Source: Polytrichum commune (lineage: Eukaryota > Streptophyta > Polytrichopsida > Polytrichales > Polytrichaceae). Taken from it: a stretch of 64,000 nucleotides of DNA. Both the position numbers and the translations under genes were made by a program. The DNA is taken from NCBI GenBank assembly GCA_950295325.1, contig OX485805.1, positions 4,588,501 through 4,652,500 of the forward strand. The letters are read 5' to 3'. Positions 1 to 11,800 of this stretch are shown piece by piece. How positions within the stretch are numbered: position 1 is the first letter of the stretch; every line of letters begins with the position of its first letter. The notes under the pieces are model-generated. The model worked only from the letters and a program-made list of their open reading frames with translations. It was not told the origin of the DNA and searched no databases.

Positions 1-1500
1 CTCCTTCTCCTACTTGAGGTTTCCGAGTTTTCCGCCATTCCCTATCATTGTGTAAGTTGGTTAGGTTAGTCTTCCGTGATAGGACAGGGGGACGGTAACA
101 CCCCGAGGTGCGTGTGGTTGAAACGTCCCTGTGTGAGTAGGTGATGGGCGGAGGAATCTTAAGCGCGGAAAGGAGGAAAGGATTGGCCGAGCAAGGGGAA
201 AGAACCCCACCGTGGGGTTGTTCGGCAAGGGAAGTTCTACACACACGGTAGGTTCTTTCCCATTTACTCCGTCCAACTAGGGACCGACAATGAGTAGCAG
301 TGGATAAACCTGTCTAATAGTAGGGGGAGAGTTCTAGTTTACGCCTTCCGCTTGACGTGACCTGGAGGTGGATCACACCGATCAGCAGTAACGGATTGGT
401 CTAGAACACTCATGCACCTGCCGCGACTGGCGCTTGGTTCCCACCGTGGATGGTAGGCGTGGTAGCCCCATCCCTATGTTAGCCCCGCCGTCACGGAAAA
501 CAACAGACCTTAGGTCCTATCCTGTATGACCTGTGGAACAGCACAAACTACCCATTGTGAGAATAGGAGTGAAGATGTTGTGTTTCCACCTTTCTCGAGG
601 GAGGATTCGGTTTCCGCGTGTGGTATAGTGGAAACTGTGCCATCACGGAAACCGGATCAAGCTGGTTTTGTAGACCCAAAACTTCCTCCACCTTCCCCCC
701 GTAAAAAAGGGTGGCACGTGTCGGATACCTGAGTGGGACACCTCCCGAGGGAGGGCTGCCTCCATCGTAAGACCAGTCTAAGGGAGTAGTAGTTAGAAAG
801 AGGAAGTGGAGATAGGGAGACCACCCTAAGAAATCAACTCAAAGGGTGAAATCCTGATGAACAACTACCAAGTCTCTCTGAGCATTATAGCCTAATACTA
901 GAATTATGGTCCTTGCGACACGGTCGAAAATCTAGCGGATAGTGAAAATACATGTCCGATCCGCTACCTCTATCGCGGAAACCTTATCCCGGAAGTCATG
1001 ACCCGTAATAAGGAATCTTAGAATGGAGTGTATATAGTTGTTATACTATGGATTCGGGACGCTGAGTCTATTGTTGTTACTACTCTAGGGTGGGAGCTTG
1101 TCCATACTTTGTGTTGTGTTTCCTACCTCGGTCCACTACCAGGAAGGCGGAACTTTCCGTGCTATAATTTCCGTAATATCCCGGATTTCTTAATCTGATT
1201 TGTGTTAACTTAGTTTCTGGTGTTTCTTGTGTGTGTGTGTGTGAGTGAAAGTTTTTCCCCCCTCTGTGTTGTGAACGACCGCAGGTTCTTCGTGGGAACG
1301 AACTTGGCGCGGCTGTGACGTTTTACGCGTTTATCAAGTTAATTTAATGAATACGCCACCACCGTGCTACGACAATTACTTCATTTCACAAGAAATAACT
1401 TGTGTATAGGGGGTTTTTAGAGTATGCAGTGAACGCACGTGATGCTAGGTTTTAATGAAAGGTGCAACCCCTGAGCCTAAACTATACTAAAACACACTAA
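1..1500. other. Unassigned region, relatively GC-rich
   Basis: No coding region could be recognised on either strand. The first 1.3 kb is visibly richer in G and C than the AT-rich DNA that follows, has many short open frames with no family resemblance, and includes a (GT)n tract at 1,229-1,243. The composition shift near 1.35 kb could mark the edge of a repeat such as an LTR retrotransposon, but I find no reverse transcriptase, integrase or paired LTR to support that. Confidence 0.3.
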
Positions 1501-2697
1501 TTTCAGTTTCATTTCAGAATGACCCCTTCAATTGGTAAATCACAAAAATTATAACCTTGAAGCTAATGAAGATTTTGTAATGTTTTTGCCATACAAAATA
1601 ATTACATATTTTATTGATGGTTTTATTTTCAAAATGAATTCCTATTCAATTGTTTGCTGACGAACTGGAAATGCACACATATATTGAATTTTGGACCTTA
1701 AAGATGAAGTGCACTCAATATGAGATTTGTGGACAAGCAACCTTTAAGAATGCAAGGGCAACGTTTTTTTTCAAAGTCGGGCGGGGCGGGGAGCAGTTTT
1801 CAATTTGGGTTCAGAAAATTTCAAAAAAATTCTCAGGGCCTGCCCCAGCTAGTAGCCCATCTCCCCCTAAAAGCTGGTAGGGGGAGGTTTAATGTCCGGT
1901 TTGACAAAGGCTAAGAATTAGGGGTTTCAACCCAAACAGAAAGACAGTACATGCCACTGGCAATGCTTGTAGAGAAATCTTTGCACAGATGATAAAAACA
2001 CCCACCTCCAATGTAATTAACCATTTGCATGGCCACCTTTAAAAGTTAACAAAATTGCTAATGACATGCATCCCAAAATTTCTCCAAGTAACAAAGACAT
2101 CTACCACCATACCCTCATTTCCAGATGGACCAACTGAGAAGGCAACAATAGCCTGTGGTCAGATGCCCACGAACAACCAACTTCCTGCCAGTCACTCAAA
2201 CAAAACACAGTGCAACTTGATTCAATTGTCTCCAAAATTCACACCAATGCTGGATCGGTATGGAGGCGAGTGCAAGATGTCAGTATTATATATCAATAAT
2301 GGTATTACAGAGTCTCTACCATGGGTATCAATATAGTAATACCTCTCAAATATTCACATTTGGTGAGTATTTCAAAATTTATGGAAGAAACTTTGTACAC
2401 CCACTCACTCCATGTTTGAGTTATAACATCCTAATCCCAATTTCATACTACCTTCATTTGACCCAGTTTTCATGCTTCTTGAATGCTGAATAAATCTACA
2501 AGTGTCAAACAATAGTTCCTCAAATACCCGTTTCCTGCTGATATAGGGGAAAATTGTAGATACCAGCGTAATATTAAAAATTTGTGATACCAGGCCAACA
2601 CTTTGCAATCTACTCCACATAGCTGCCACCGATCTACTCATGCCCAGCTGCACCATTAAGCACTAGAAGCGCATCCGAAAAATGCAACATACGAAGT
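1501..2697. other. AT-rich intergenic DNA and 3' flank of CAD
   Basis: No gene is seen. The part next to 2,697 must contain the 3' untranslated region and polyadenylation region of the minus-strand CAD gene. A G-rich patch at about 1,780-1,880 is the only compositional oddity. Confidence 0.4.
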
Positions 2698-4970
2698 TCA
2701 CTTCTGCAAAGTGTTTGCAATATCCAAGACGAAGCGGTACTTGACATCCGCCTTGGCGAGTCGCTCCATGGCTGTGTTGACATAAGAGGCTGGAATCTTC
2801 TCAATCATGCAAGTGATGTTGTGCTCCCCACAGAAATCCAGCATCTCTTGTGTTTCACTGATTCCACCGATTAGGCTCCCAGATACAAGTCGCCGACCTG
2901 TGAGTTACATTCAGCTCACAAACCAATCAGGCGATAAGGTACTTGGAAGATGTGAACACGACGCAAGGCATGAATTTAGTACCACCACTGTCAGGAGCCA
3001 TATGTATGTTTCTAGCCTCTTCGACTTTGTACTTTCCCAATGGAAAGTGCACGCAATCTTTACCATGGACTGCGATACAACAGCCATGACAATACTTGTT
3101 CAATGTAACTCGTAGAAAATTTTATATACAAGTAAAGATTTCTGATATTGAAGGAGCTATTATTTGCACAAGATCAGCAGATGGATATATTAGCTTACCA
3201 GTAGTGAGCAAAACCGGCATAACTTCCAGTGGCTTCTCGGGAATGCCAACTAGGCACATCTTCCCATTTGTCTTCAGCACACTGAGGAATGGGTCAAGTG
3301 AATGCTGAGCAGATACAGTATTGATGATGAAATCAATAGATTTTGCCGCAGCCTGCGCGCACAACGCCAAGATGAATCAAGATTCACACACAACAAAGTT
3401 TACTATCGAATTTTTAAAGAAATTCCGAACATTTTACAATCGCCTGGACAAAACGATTCAAAGAAATCCGAAAAAATACGAGACAAGTACCTCCAAATGA
3501 TCTTAGCTAGATGACTGTTGATTGAGTGAGGGTTCAAGATGATTCCTGACCTGCATGGCTTTTGCATCTTTGGTAACGATGAAGTCATCGACACCAAGAA
3601 TTTCCCGAGCTTCCTTTTCCTTGTGGGCCGAAGTGCTGAAGACGGTGACGTGCATCCCAAATGCTTTGGCGAACTGAACAGCCATGTGGCCTAACCCTCC
3701 CAGCCCCACCAAGCCAAAGCGAGCGCCCTTCACATCCATTCCAAAGTACTTCATGGGGCTCCACACTGTTATCCCAGCGCACAGCAAAGGTGCTGCTGCA
3801 TCTTTGGCCAAATTCTCAGGAATACGCAACAAAAACCTAGTGCAGCAGAAAATCGCAGAATCGAAGCCTTAGTGTTCCAAGAATAACAAGCATAATCTGC
3901 CTACCTGTCGACAAGAGAAGTATTAAAGAATTCCACGTTTGGGTTGGGAAACAAGAGAAAAAGATATGATGGGTATGAAAGTTCCAAGTCTCCGGATGCA
4001 TGGAGACCAACTTACTTGTAGTTCACGACCATAACATCAGAGTAGCCACCTTGAGTGACTGTACCGTCCAGGTCCACAGAACTGTAAGTCCCAACCATCG
4101 ATTCGCAGTACTGCTCTAAACCTTTCTCGCATGAGTCGCAGTCGTGGCACGAGTGCACCATACATCCCACTCCCACAGTTTCGCCCACTTTGAAATTTGT
4201 GACTGCTGAGCCCACTTCGGTAACCGTTCCCACGATCTCATGCCTGTCCATCATGGTGCAGGGAAGAAAATGTTACCAAAGAGGAATCAGGTCAACAGCA
4301 GGTGAAGTGACAGCTGCATTTATGCAGCTGGAACTTCTTACAAAACCAATTATCATAAAACAATGGTCCACAAGAGACCAACCAACCACTTCAACTTCCG
4401 ATAACCATAGAAACAGATACCACACCACAACTCTGGAAATATACCTGATCATTGAATCACAACAGAACGTCCAGTGATCTAACGAAGCCAAGCCTTAACG
4501 TATAGCGTTGCTACAATTTACAGAGAATCTCTGGACCCCTCCGAAAGTCTAGCTACATGGTGTGAAGAACATGATCATTACCCGGGAACCATAGGATATT
4601 TCGCCACGCCCCAGTCATTCTTAATTTGGTGCAAGTCAGAATGACAGATGCCGCAGAAGAGGACCTTGAACTTTATATCTTCTGGTCCAGTCGGTCTGCA
4701 AGACAAAATTGAAATACATCTCTGAGAAATACACTCGACAAACTGGTTTACATATAGTCAGATGCGTCAGCAAGCCTAGTATGATAACGAAAAAATCACG
4801 ATAGTATGACAGAGCAGAGGCCAAAAGCAAAGAAGCAACTGACCCGGCAAGGAAGGAGAACCAACGAAATTAGTAGAGTAGTACCTGCGCGTGAATTGGA
4901 AGGGAGTAAGATGTCCAGAGTTATCCCTCGCGGCAATGCCGAGCACTGTTTCGTCATTGACGTGTTCCAT
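2698..4970 (-). CDS. CAD: Cinnamyl alcohol dehydrogenase (CAD), complete, six exons
   Basis: This is an NADPH-dependent, zinc-containing medium-chain dehydrogenase that reduces cinnamaldehydes to cinnamyl alcohols in the cytosol (monolignol and related phenylpropanoid synthesis). Exons by inference: 4970-4885, 4695-4582, 4243-4016, 3836-3551, 3352-3199 and 2897-2698. All introns are GT-AG, the phases agree, and the total is 1,068 nt (355 residues), the usual CAD length. Visible motifs are the catalytic zinc ligands Cys46 (GICHSD), His68-Glu69 and Cys162 (LLCAGIT); structural zinc Cys99, 102, 105 and 113; the Rossmann loop GLGGLG at 187-192; and the STS triplet at 210-212 associated with NADPH preference. 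The start is the first ATG, beginning MEHVNDE, which aligns with the normal CAD N-terminus. No lesion is seen. The substrate (coniferyl, sinapyl or other aldehyde) cannot be told from sequence alone. A broken, oppositely oriented copy lies at about 13.6-17.2 kb. Confidence 0.95.
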
Positions 4971-6560
4971 TGCGCTGTCCTCCCGCTGTTCTTCACCTTT
5001 AAAGTTAACATAAACCGGATCCTCTAGTTAGCAACTAATGACCACGGATCAACAATTACATAAACCTTCCCCTAATTTCCCCGCATATTCCCTCGCAGGA
5101 CTACTTACAGAAACAATCCCATCACCCCCACTAAACTGCAAAGTCTAACCCAATTGAACGCACAAGGATGCCGCACAAATATACAAGCAAGCGACAACTC
5201 CTAATGCTATGTAGCATTATCACCCGAAGATCCCAGTTCGTCACAAATTTATTGACTCGCGTACTTTTTCCCATGCACGCACACCAGGCTCCCACCATAA
5301 GAATCGCAAATCCAATATGAAACCTCACAAACCAAAAAAGACCCCGTGCTACACACCTGCAATATCCCCTACCTCTCCATTCTTCCTTAAACCCTACCAA
5401 AACCCCTGAGTGACCGCTACAACCTCATCATGCATGCAAACTCCAGCCCCCACCCAACACAGAACTCATCTCACAATGGGATCCCAACCAAGTCTAATTA
5501 GGAGATGAGGACCGTGACCGATAAAAGTGCACCTAATTCGATACATCAAGTGCTTTCCACTTCCTAAAAGTACGTAAAAGAAGCCTCTTAACACAAAACG
5601 ACGCCATACCCCCACATTAACTGCAATATCCCACAACCTTCTTAAACCCTCCCAAAACCCGAGTCATCGCTACAACCACATCATCATGCCCACAACCAAA
5701 GCCGCACCCAACATGGAATTCATCTCAGAATGGAATGCCATCAAAGTCTAATGGGCAGATAACGACCACCGATTCAAGTGCGAGTAACTTGATGCACAAA
5801 GCGCATGGCCTCCATAAGGAACGCACTTCCTACCCTATAAAAGCACCAACAAGAAGCCTCACCACTCAAAAAGACGCCGTAAGTTATCCCACGTTAACTG
5901 CAAAACCCCTAACGTCGCCAATCCTTCTTAAACCCTCCCAACCCCCTGAGTCACCGCCACAACCTCATCATGCCCACAACCAGAGCCCCACACAAAATGG
6001 ATTTCATCTCAGAATGGAATGCCATCCAAGTCTAATCAGCAGCTAAATCGATGCAGAAGTGCTCTCTCCATATGAAACGCACTACACTTCGTGCACTATA
6101 AAAGTACCAAAAAGAAGCCTCACAACATAAATACACGCCTCACCCCCCATTAACTGCAATACCCCAAACCTCCCCGTTCTTCTTTAAACTCTCCAAGAAA
6201 CCCTCCAAGAAACCCCAGCCACAACCTCATCATCCACGCCTACAACCAAAGCCCTACCAATCATGGGAATTCCTCTCACAACGGAAATGCCATCCAAGTC
6301 TACCTATGAGCAGCTTAGGACCACCGCTCCAATCCAATGACCACCTGCAATCCGGCCCAAATGCACACCAGCTCCGAGTGCAGCTAATTCGATTCAATTG
6401 TCGAGAGGATCGTGTGTGGTACCTGTGGATTAACGCTACCAAAATGCAGCAAGAAAACGATCGGGGTGCGAGCGAGGGAGGCAGGCAGCGGAGAGAGAAG
6501 AGGAGGGAGTGAGTGTGGACGCGAATTGTGGCGGCGGGGATTGTTTTATGCGACGAAAGA
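4971..6560 (-). promoter_or_regulatory. CAD leader and putative promoter region
   Basis: This 1.6-kb stretch precedes the CAD start codon. Read on the minus strand, a pyrimidine-rich, GC-rich block at about 6,440-6,530 (CTCTCC and CTCGCTCGCACC motifs) looks like a transcription-start region. The same block is conserved at about 13,620-13,680 in front of the CAD pseudogene, where a TATA-like ATATAAG precedes it. The 1.4 kb between this block and the ATG is mostly a degenerate tandem repeat and probably includes a leader intron. The start site is inferred from composition and paralogue conservation only. Confidence 0.45.
5131..6330. repeat. Degenerate tandem repeat in the CAD leader, about four units
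   Basis: Units carry recurring landmarks in the same order: TTAACTGCAA, a CTTCTTAAACCCTCCC-like stretch, CACAACCTCATCATG, then GGAATGCCATCCAAGTCTA. The TTAACTGCAA landmark recurs at about 5,617, 5,894 and 6,150 (spacing about 277 and 256), with a more diverged, longer first unit from about 5,131. One diverged unit is present, in matching orientation relative to the gene, at about 13,690-13,830 in front of the CAD pseudogene. Confidence 0.75.
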
Positions 6561-8807
6561 TGGCCGGTGGAGAGTGGAAGGTGGCGGTTGCGGTCTCGGA
6601 ACGCCAGGGCGCAGCCAGCTTCGCCTCTTCGCTTCCCTTCCTGTCTCGTTGTGCTTGTGCATGGAGTTGCATGGCTGCCTGACGTCGATCGCGGGATCGA
6701 ATCTCCGCAAGATCAGTCACCGGCTCCCGGCCTTGGGCACATGGAAGTCCGGGCGACACTTGGAGGACGTGGGCCACAACAGTAAAATGTTACCAAAAAA
6801 AAGAAGAAAAAAGAAGAAGTGAATGCAACATTAACAATCTCGGTAAAAACGTATATTATTATTGTCGGGGACAAAAGAAAAGAAAAACATGCAGTGTGTG
6901 TTTATTGCATAGGAGTAAATGCAAATCGTAATTTTGTCAAAATTGGGAGGCATCATGGATTGAGCTACACAATACTGTCGCTCAACTGGTTGTCTAGCTT
7001 CCTAGTGTTTTCTCATTTGAAGCAATGTTTTTTCAACCATGTGTCCAAGTTTTCTACCCTGCTTTCTTTGGATCCCCTATCATGAGGCCCTAAGGACATG
7101 GTTTTCCCAATATGAGGGGAACCTAACATGTAGGGTTTTGCCCTACTTAAAATTCAACATTAGATTCTAAACAAGTGTGTTTTATCCCATGCAATGCTCC
7201 GGCACCTCACTCAAAGGATTGTGCATGTTATTATTTATGTACATGCCTTGTAGGAAATTTGTTATATTGTACATTTTGTTCCCTTTTAGGCTTTAAAAGG
7301 GGGGGGGGTGATTTTGAACTCAAAATCAGCATGCTCCAAGTGCAAAACTAATCTCAAAAATAGATTAGGGAAACCAAAAAAAACTTTTTATGAAAGGGGC
7401 ATGAAAAACGATAATGAGGTACTTACTACTTATGGTTGATGTTAACGACCTTTAAAAGTATGGAGAAAGAGCGGGTGTGGCCTATGATGGAGATGGCAAT
7501 GAGAATATTATTACTAGAGAAGGGGAATGAGCAGTTATAGGGGAACCAATTTAAAAGAGAAGTGCATGAGGCCTTCATGCTAGAGAAGGTGCCTAAAACA
7601 AGTCAGACACATTTTGTCATCTAAGTCTACATTACAATTTGTCACTATCAGGCCTCGCCGTGATGGCTTCACAGGTGGTCATTAGGGGAGGAATGCACTC
7701 AAAAGGTTGATGCCCTTGTAATAACCAAAAATATATATTCTTAATATCCCAAGCCCCGTAGTACAAGGGCGTACTCATGAGATCACATGGCACATAAGGT
7801 GCCACATGGTTTTGGACCATGGGTCTGAACCAATGGAGTCGTGCTTAATGTACTCAACCTTGCCAATGTGACTATGGAATTACATAATGGAGGTCACGGC
7901 AACATCACAAGTACTAGAGGACTACACCATGACAAATCCACACCCTAACGTGTCAATAGTTTAGTGGTTCCGGTTTCTAGTACCTTTGAGCCGCACCTCA
8001 TTTTCATTTGAGTTTTGAAGACAAAATATTAGAGAAAATCATGTTTTGGGACCAAACTCGTGGGCACCTATTGAGTTCATTCCATTCCTCCCCTAATGTG
8101 AATGCACCAAATATGGTACCTTCTCTAGTACATAATGTCCACCTCTCACATGACAAGAATTATGGAAAATTCTACTTACAAAATCCATATATTTTAGTGC
8201 TAAATTTCAAAAAAAAAGTATCAATGTATCGTGGAGAGATACTTTTGGACTTTTCTACGCAAGGACTCTATGAGTATTTTAAACTATGAGACTTAAACTA
8301 TACACTAACAATTTATAAAACTTCATGTTGCATTAGAATGCACTATAACTAATCATTACCTAAAATGGATAAGATTGGAGAGTCTTGTACCCAAGAAAAA
8401 GAGTTTCCTTAATATTTTCCTAGTCCCCCTCCCTCCCTCCCCCCCCCCCCCCTCCCCCAAATCCACAAGATAATTAGTTTCAAAAGCATGAAAAATACTC
8501 TCAAATGCATTAATATATTTGGACGAGTCTTTAGTCCATGTTTACTTAATCTTTAAGGCCCTTGCCATAGGTTGTAGTAGCCACCCAAATAACTAGCGAG
8601 GTAGCCTCGGTAGGTATTAGATGCACACTTCCTCTCAATGGCAAGGCGTCCAATTAGGACTAGGCATCCCAACTTAACTGCTATGTTTAAACGGGGAGAG
8701 TGTGGGTGTGGGGGTGAGTAGGTGGGGGAGAGGCCCTAACTTATGCAGACATGTTTTATTTCACCTCTTCTCTTTTGGTGGGTCCCTATCAAAACTTGAT
8801 TCATTAG
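6561..8807. other. Intergenic DNA, no gene seen
   Basis: No credible coding region. The short frames at 6.4-6.8 kb lie in GC-rich promoter-like sequence. A homopolymer-like C-rich tract (CCCTCCCTCC followed by a run of C) lies at 8,424-8,458. Confidence 0.4.
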
Positions 8808-11800
8808 CACAATGCTAAGTATTGTATTTAGTGTCATATGATATTTTTAATATGTCATCTTGGTAACTTTCTAATGACATTTTTTTTATGAATAAGTTAA
8901 CGAATCACAAGGAGATCCTCCGAAATTCCCTCATACACATATTAAGGGAGATTCAAGAAAATTCCCTTGTAGGAATAGTCATGTAAACGGGATTCAAATT
9001 TTCCATGTTAGACGTCTACATGGGAATTTGAATTTCCTTGGTACTAGTCAAGGGAATGTTACATCACATAGGGAATTTGACTTTGATTGGGGAATTTCCC
9101 AATTTCTGTTGTATGCATGCATGTATGTATGTATGTACATATGTATATCAGTTGTTTTAATGCAAGAATTATTTACCGTATATAGGAGTATTAATTTGGA
9201 GGTGACGCACAACACGTTATTCATGGCTTTTAACACTAAGTGCATCCCAATATCTTAATGAAGAATGAATTTTATTCGTATTTGGTACGGTTAATTCATA
9301 ATGATTTTGATAGTTGTTATTAGTTACACCACACCAGGGTTGAAATGAAGCATAAAATTCTCACAAATCATGTCCTTTGTAATCGTATCACAAATACATT
9401 AAAGTGATGAAGCTATCTTGCCATATAAATTTGTGGTAAATTTTTTTTGCAAGACTGCAAGATGGACGAGAAAACAAAATTCAATTCTATACATCACTCA
9501 AAAAATGATTGGGTAGGTAGTTAGGACTTCAGAAGTAATGTATACCACTATATAGTTGTTGTCAATATATATGGAGGATGAAATGGACGAGAATGAATAT
9601 GACCTTTGTGATATGACCTTTCAATAATATTTCAAACAAGACATGATTCATAACTAATATACAAAAGGTTAGTGGAAAAGAATACCACAAAAATATTATT
9701 TGCACTGAAAAATAAAACAATGAAACAATACAGAGAAGCCCACAATGTGAGTATCCACTCTATAGGCCTCCCATTCTTATCTTTCTTAATAATCACTACA
9801 TCATTTGCAATCTTCACTAGAGAATGCCAAGATAATAATTCTGTTGATCCTATAAATCTGTACAAATTAGGCCTTCCTCGTACACTAGACAACCAAGTAA
9901 GAAGAACTTGCCCAACTAACGAGTCTTGCGACTTAATGGAATGCAAATCAATGTCACAATTCTGTGAGCCTTGTTGTTGTTGACCACGACGTTGGCACCT
10001 ACTAGACTTGGACATTGACCTTGCTGTTTGGCGCCTAATTAAGTCAAAGTCTACCATTTCGGGAATATCAATACTGTCTGTATCACTTTCAGTTGTGGAA
10101 CTCTCTTCACTCGATATTTGTGAATTGGTTTCTATATTTTGCAATAATTCTCTTTCATAAGCTAGAAGCTTTACATCTCTCACTATAGCTGGCTTTATAC
10201 CATGCACACTTCTGGCCAAAACAACATCATCTACAAGTGGGTAGGAGGGTGAATAACCAGGTCCCCCCAATTGTAATAAATGTCGTCTTGAAAAAACATC
10301 TTCGTACTCAAATGCTACTAGATAGCCATTTCTGAGGCCTTCCCTTGACATGTCCGAGAAAGACAAGAACTTGTATAAAATTTGTCTCACCAACCGCATA
10401 TCATTGCCTCCCCAATTTCCCGGGTTTGGTTTAGCAGACACATGTTGGTTAGGCTATAATTCTTTGGAGCATCATCTTGTCCATGTGTTATCTGCCAGAA
10501 ATATTTTCCTTGAAAGAAAACATCAATACTTCCATTACATTGGTGTGTGAATTTTTTTGAAATCTTACACTTCTAAGTCCAGTCATGATTTTGATAGAGT
10601 TCCTCTGGCTTAACCACAATAAAATCTCCCGGACGATATGGTTTGCTAGATAGTACAATGTATGAGACATTGAAAATATGGTTGTCAAACATCACTTGAT
10701 TATCATCTGTAAAATGACCAATATTTCTTTAAAACCGCTTCAAATAAGTTTCTACACTTTCCGTTATTTTTTTCATAAGTCCCTCATTTCGGCCAACACT
10801 TATTCCGTTCAAATAAGCTGTTTTTACATACGGGTACGATGTTGGTAAAATCCTGAGAAGGCTCCACAAATATTTTGCTCTTTCTTGACTATGAGCTTGG
10901 AATACTTCATTTTCATGCCAACTATAACAATTTTGTCTATGCAATTGTTTACCATAGGGGTCCAGTAAGTAGACATGTAGCTCATTTAGAGCCCGTTGTG
11001 GTGGATATAAATTATCTTGGTCTACTTGAATTTGTTTGAAAACTTTTAAAAACCAAACCCGAGCATGAAAGAAAGTATATGTAACTTCACTTCTCTTTTT
11101 ATTGGATGATACATTTACATAATTTGACACCTCGCGTTCATATCCGTAGCACCAAAATATGTTGTGACAGCCATGACGTGATATATTCTCAAACAAATCT
11201 CCATTCCCTGAAAACCAAGAAACAATACCATCCAGGCTTATATTAGATGTCTAATTGTAATTGATGTATTGCATGCCCCCATAATTTGAAAATTTTAGTC
11301 ATAAAATCGGAAAAACAAATATGCATTCGTTTAGTGACTGCATATCAGGATAGTCAAAATAACCGCAATGGGAAAACGAGTACGTTTTTTTTAACAATGT
11401 TCTTTGCTAGTGCTATGAGCAATATTTATGCAAATAAAACATAACATATTTTATCATTTCATTTAGACACTTACTGGCAACATGTTCCAGGGGAGACGAG
11501 TTAGGACCCAACACTTCCTCCATCTTGATCCTCCATGTAGCTAATAATTCACGTGCTATGAATATACTATCTTGTTTCCACCCGTAAGTACGAGAATGAG
11601 AATAAAATAACCTTTCTACTTCAAGAAGGATCATCCCAATAACCCCTATGACATGGCTTTCATTAAATCCAGCACTATCTAAAACATGAGGTAAACACCA
11701 TCTTATAAAAATGGTATATTCTTCAACTTTCTAGTAGCCCAATCGGGAGTTTGGATTATGAGGCCATCTACTTCCTAAATCTCCAGGTCTAAGTTTTGTA

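Noticed and set aside
6436-6777. 113-codon minus-strand frame and overlapping plus-strand frames
   Set aside because: These are chance open frames in the GC-rich sequence around the putative CAD promoter. They have no family resemblance.
9672-9983. 103-codon plus-strand frame
   Set aside because: It lies opposite the C-terminal part of the CACTA transposase, which reads better on the minus strand.
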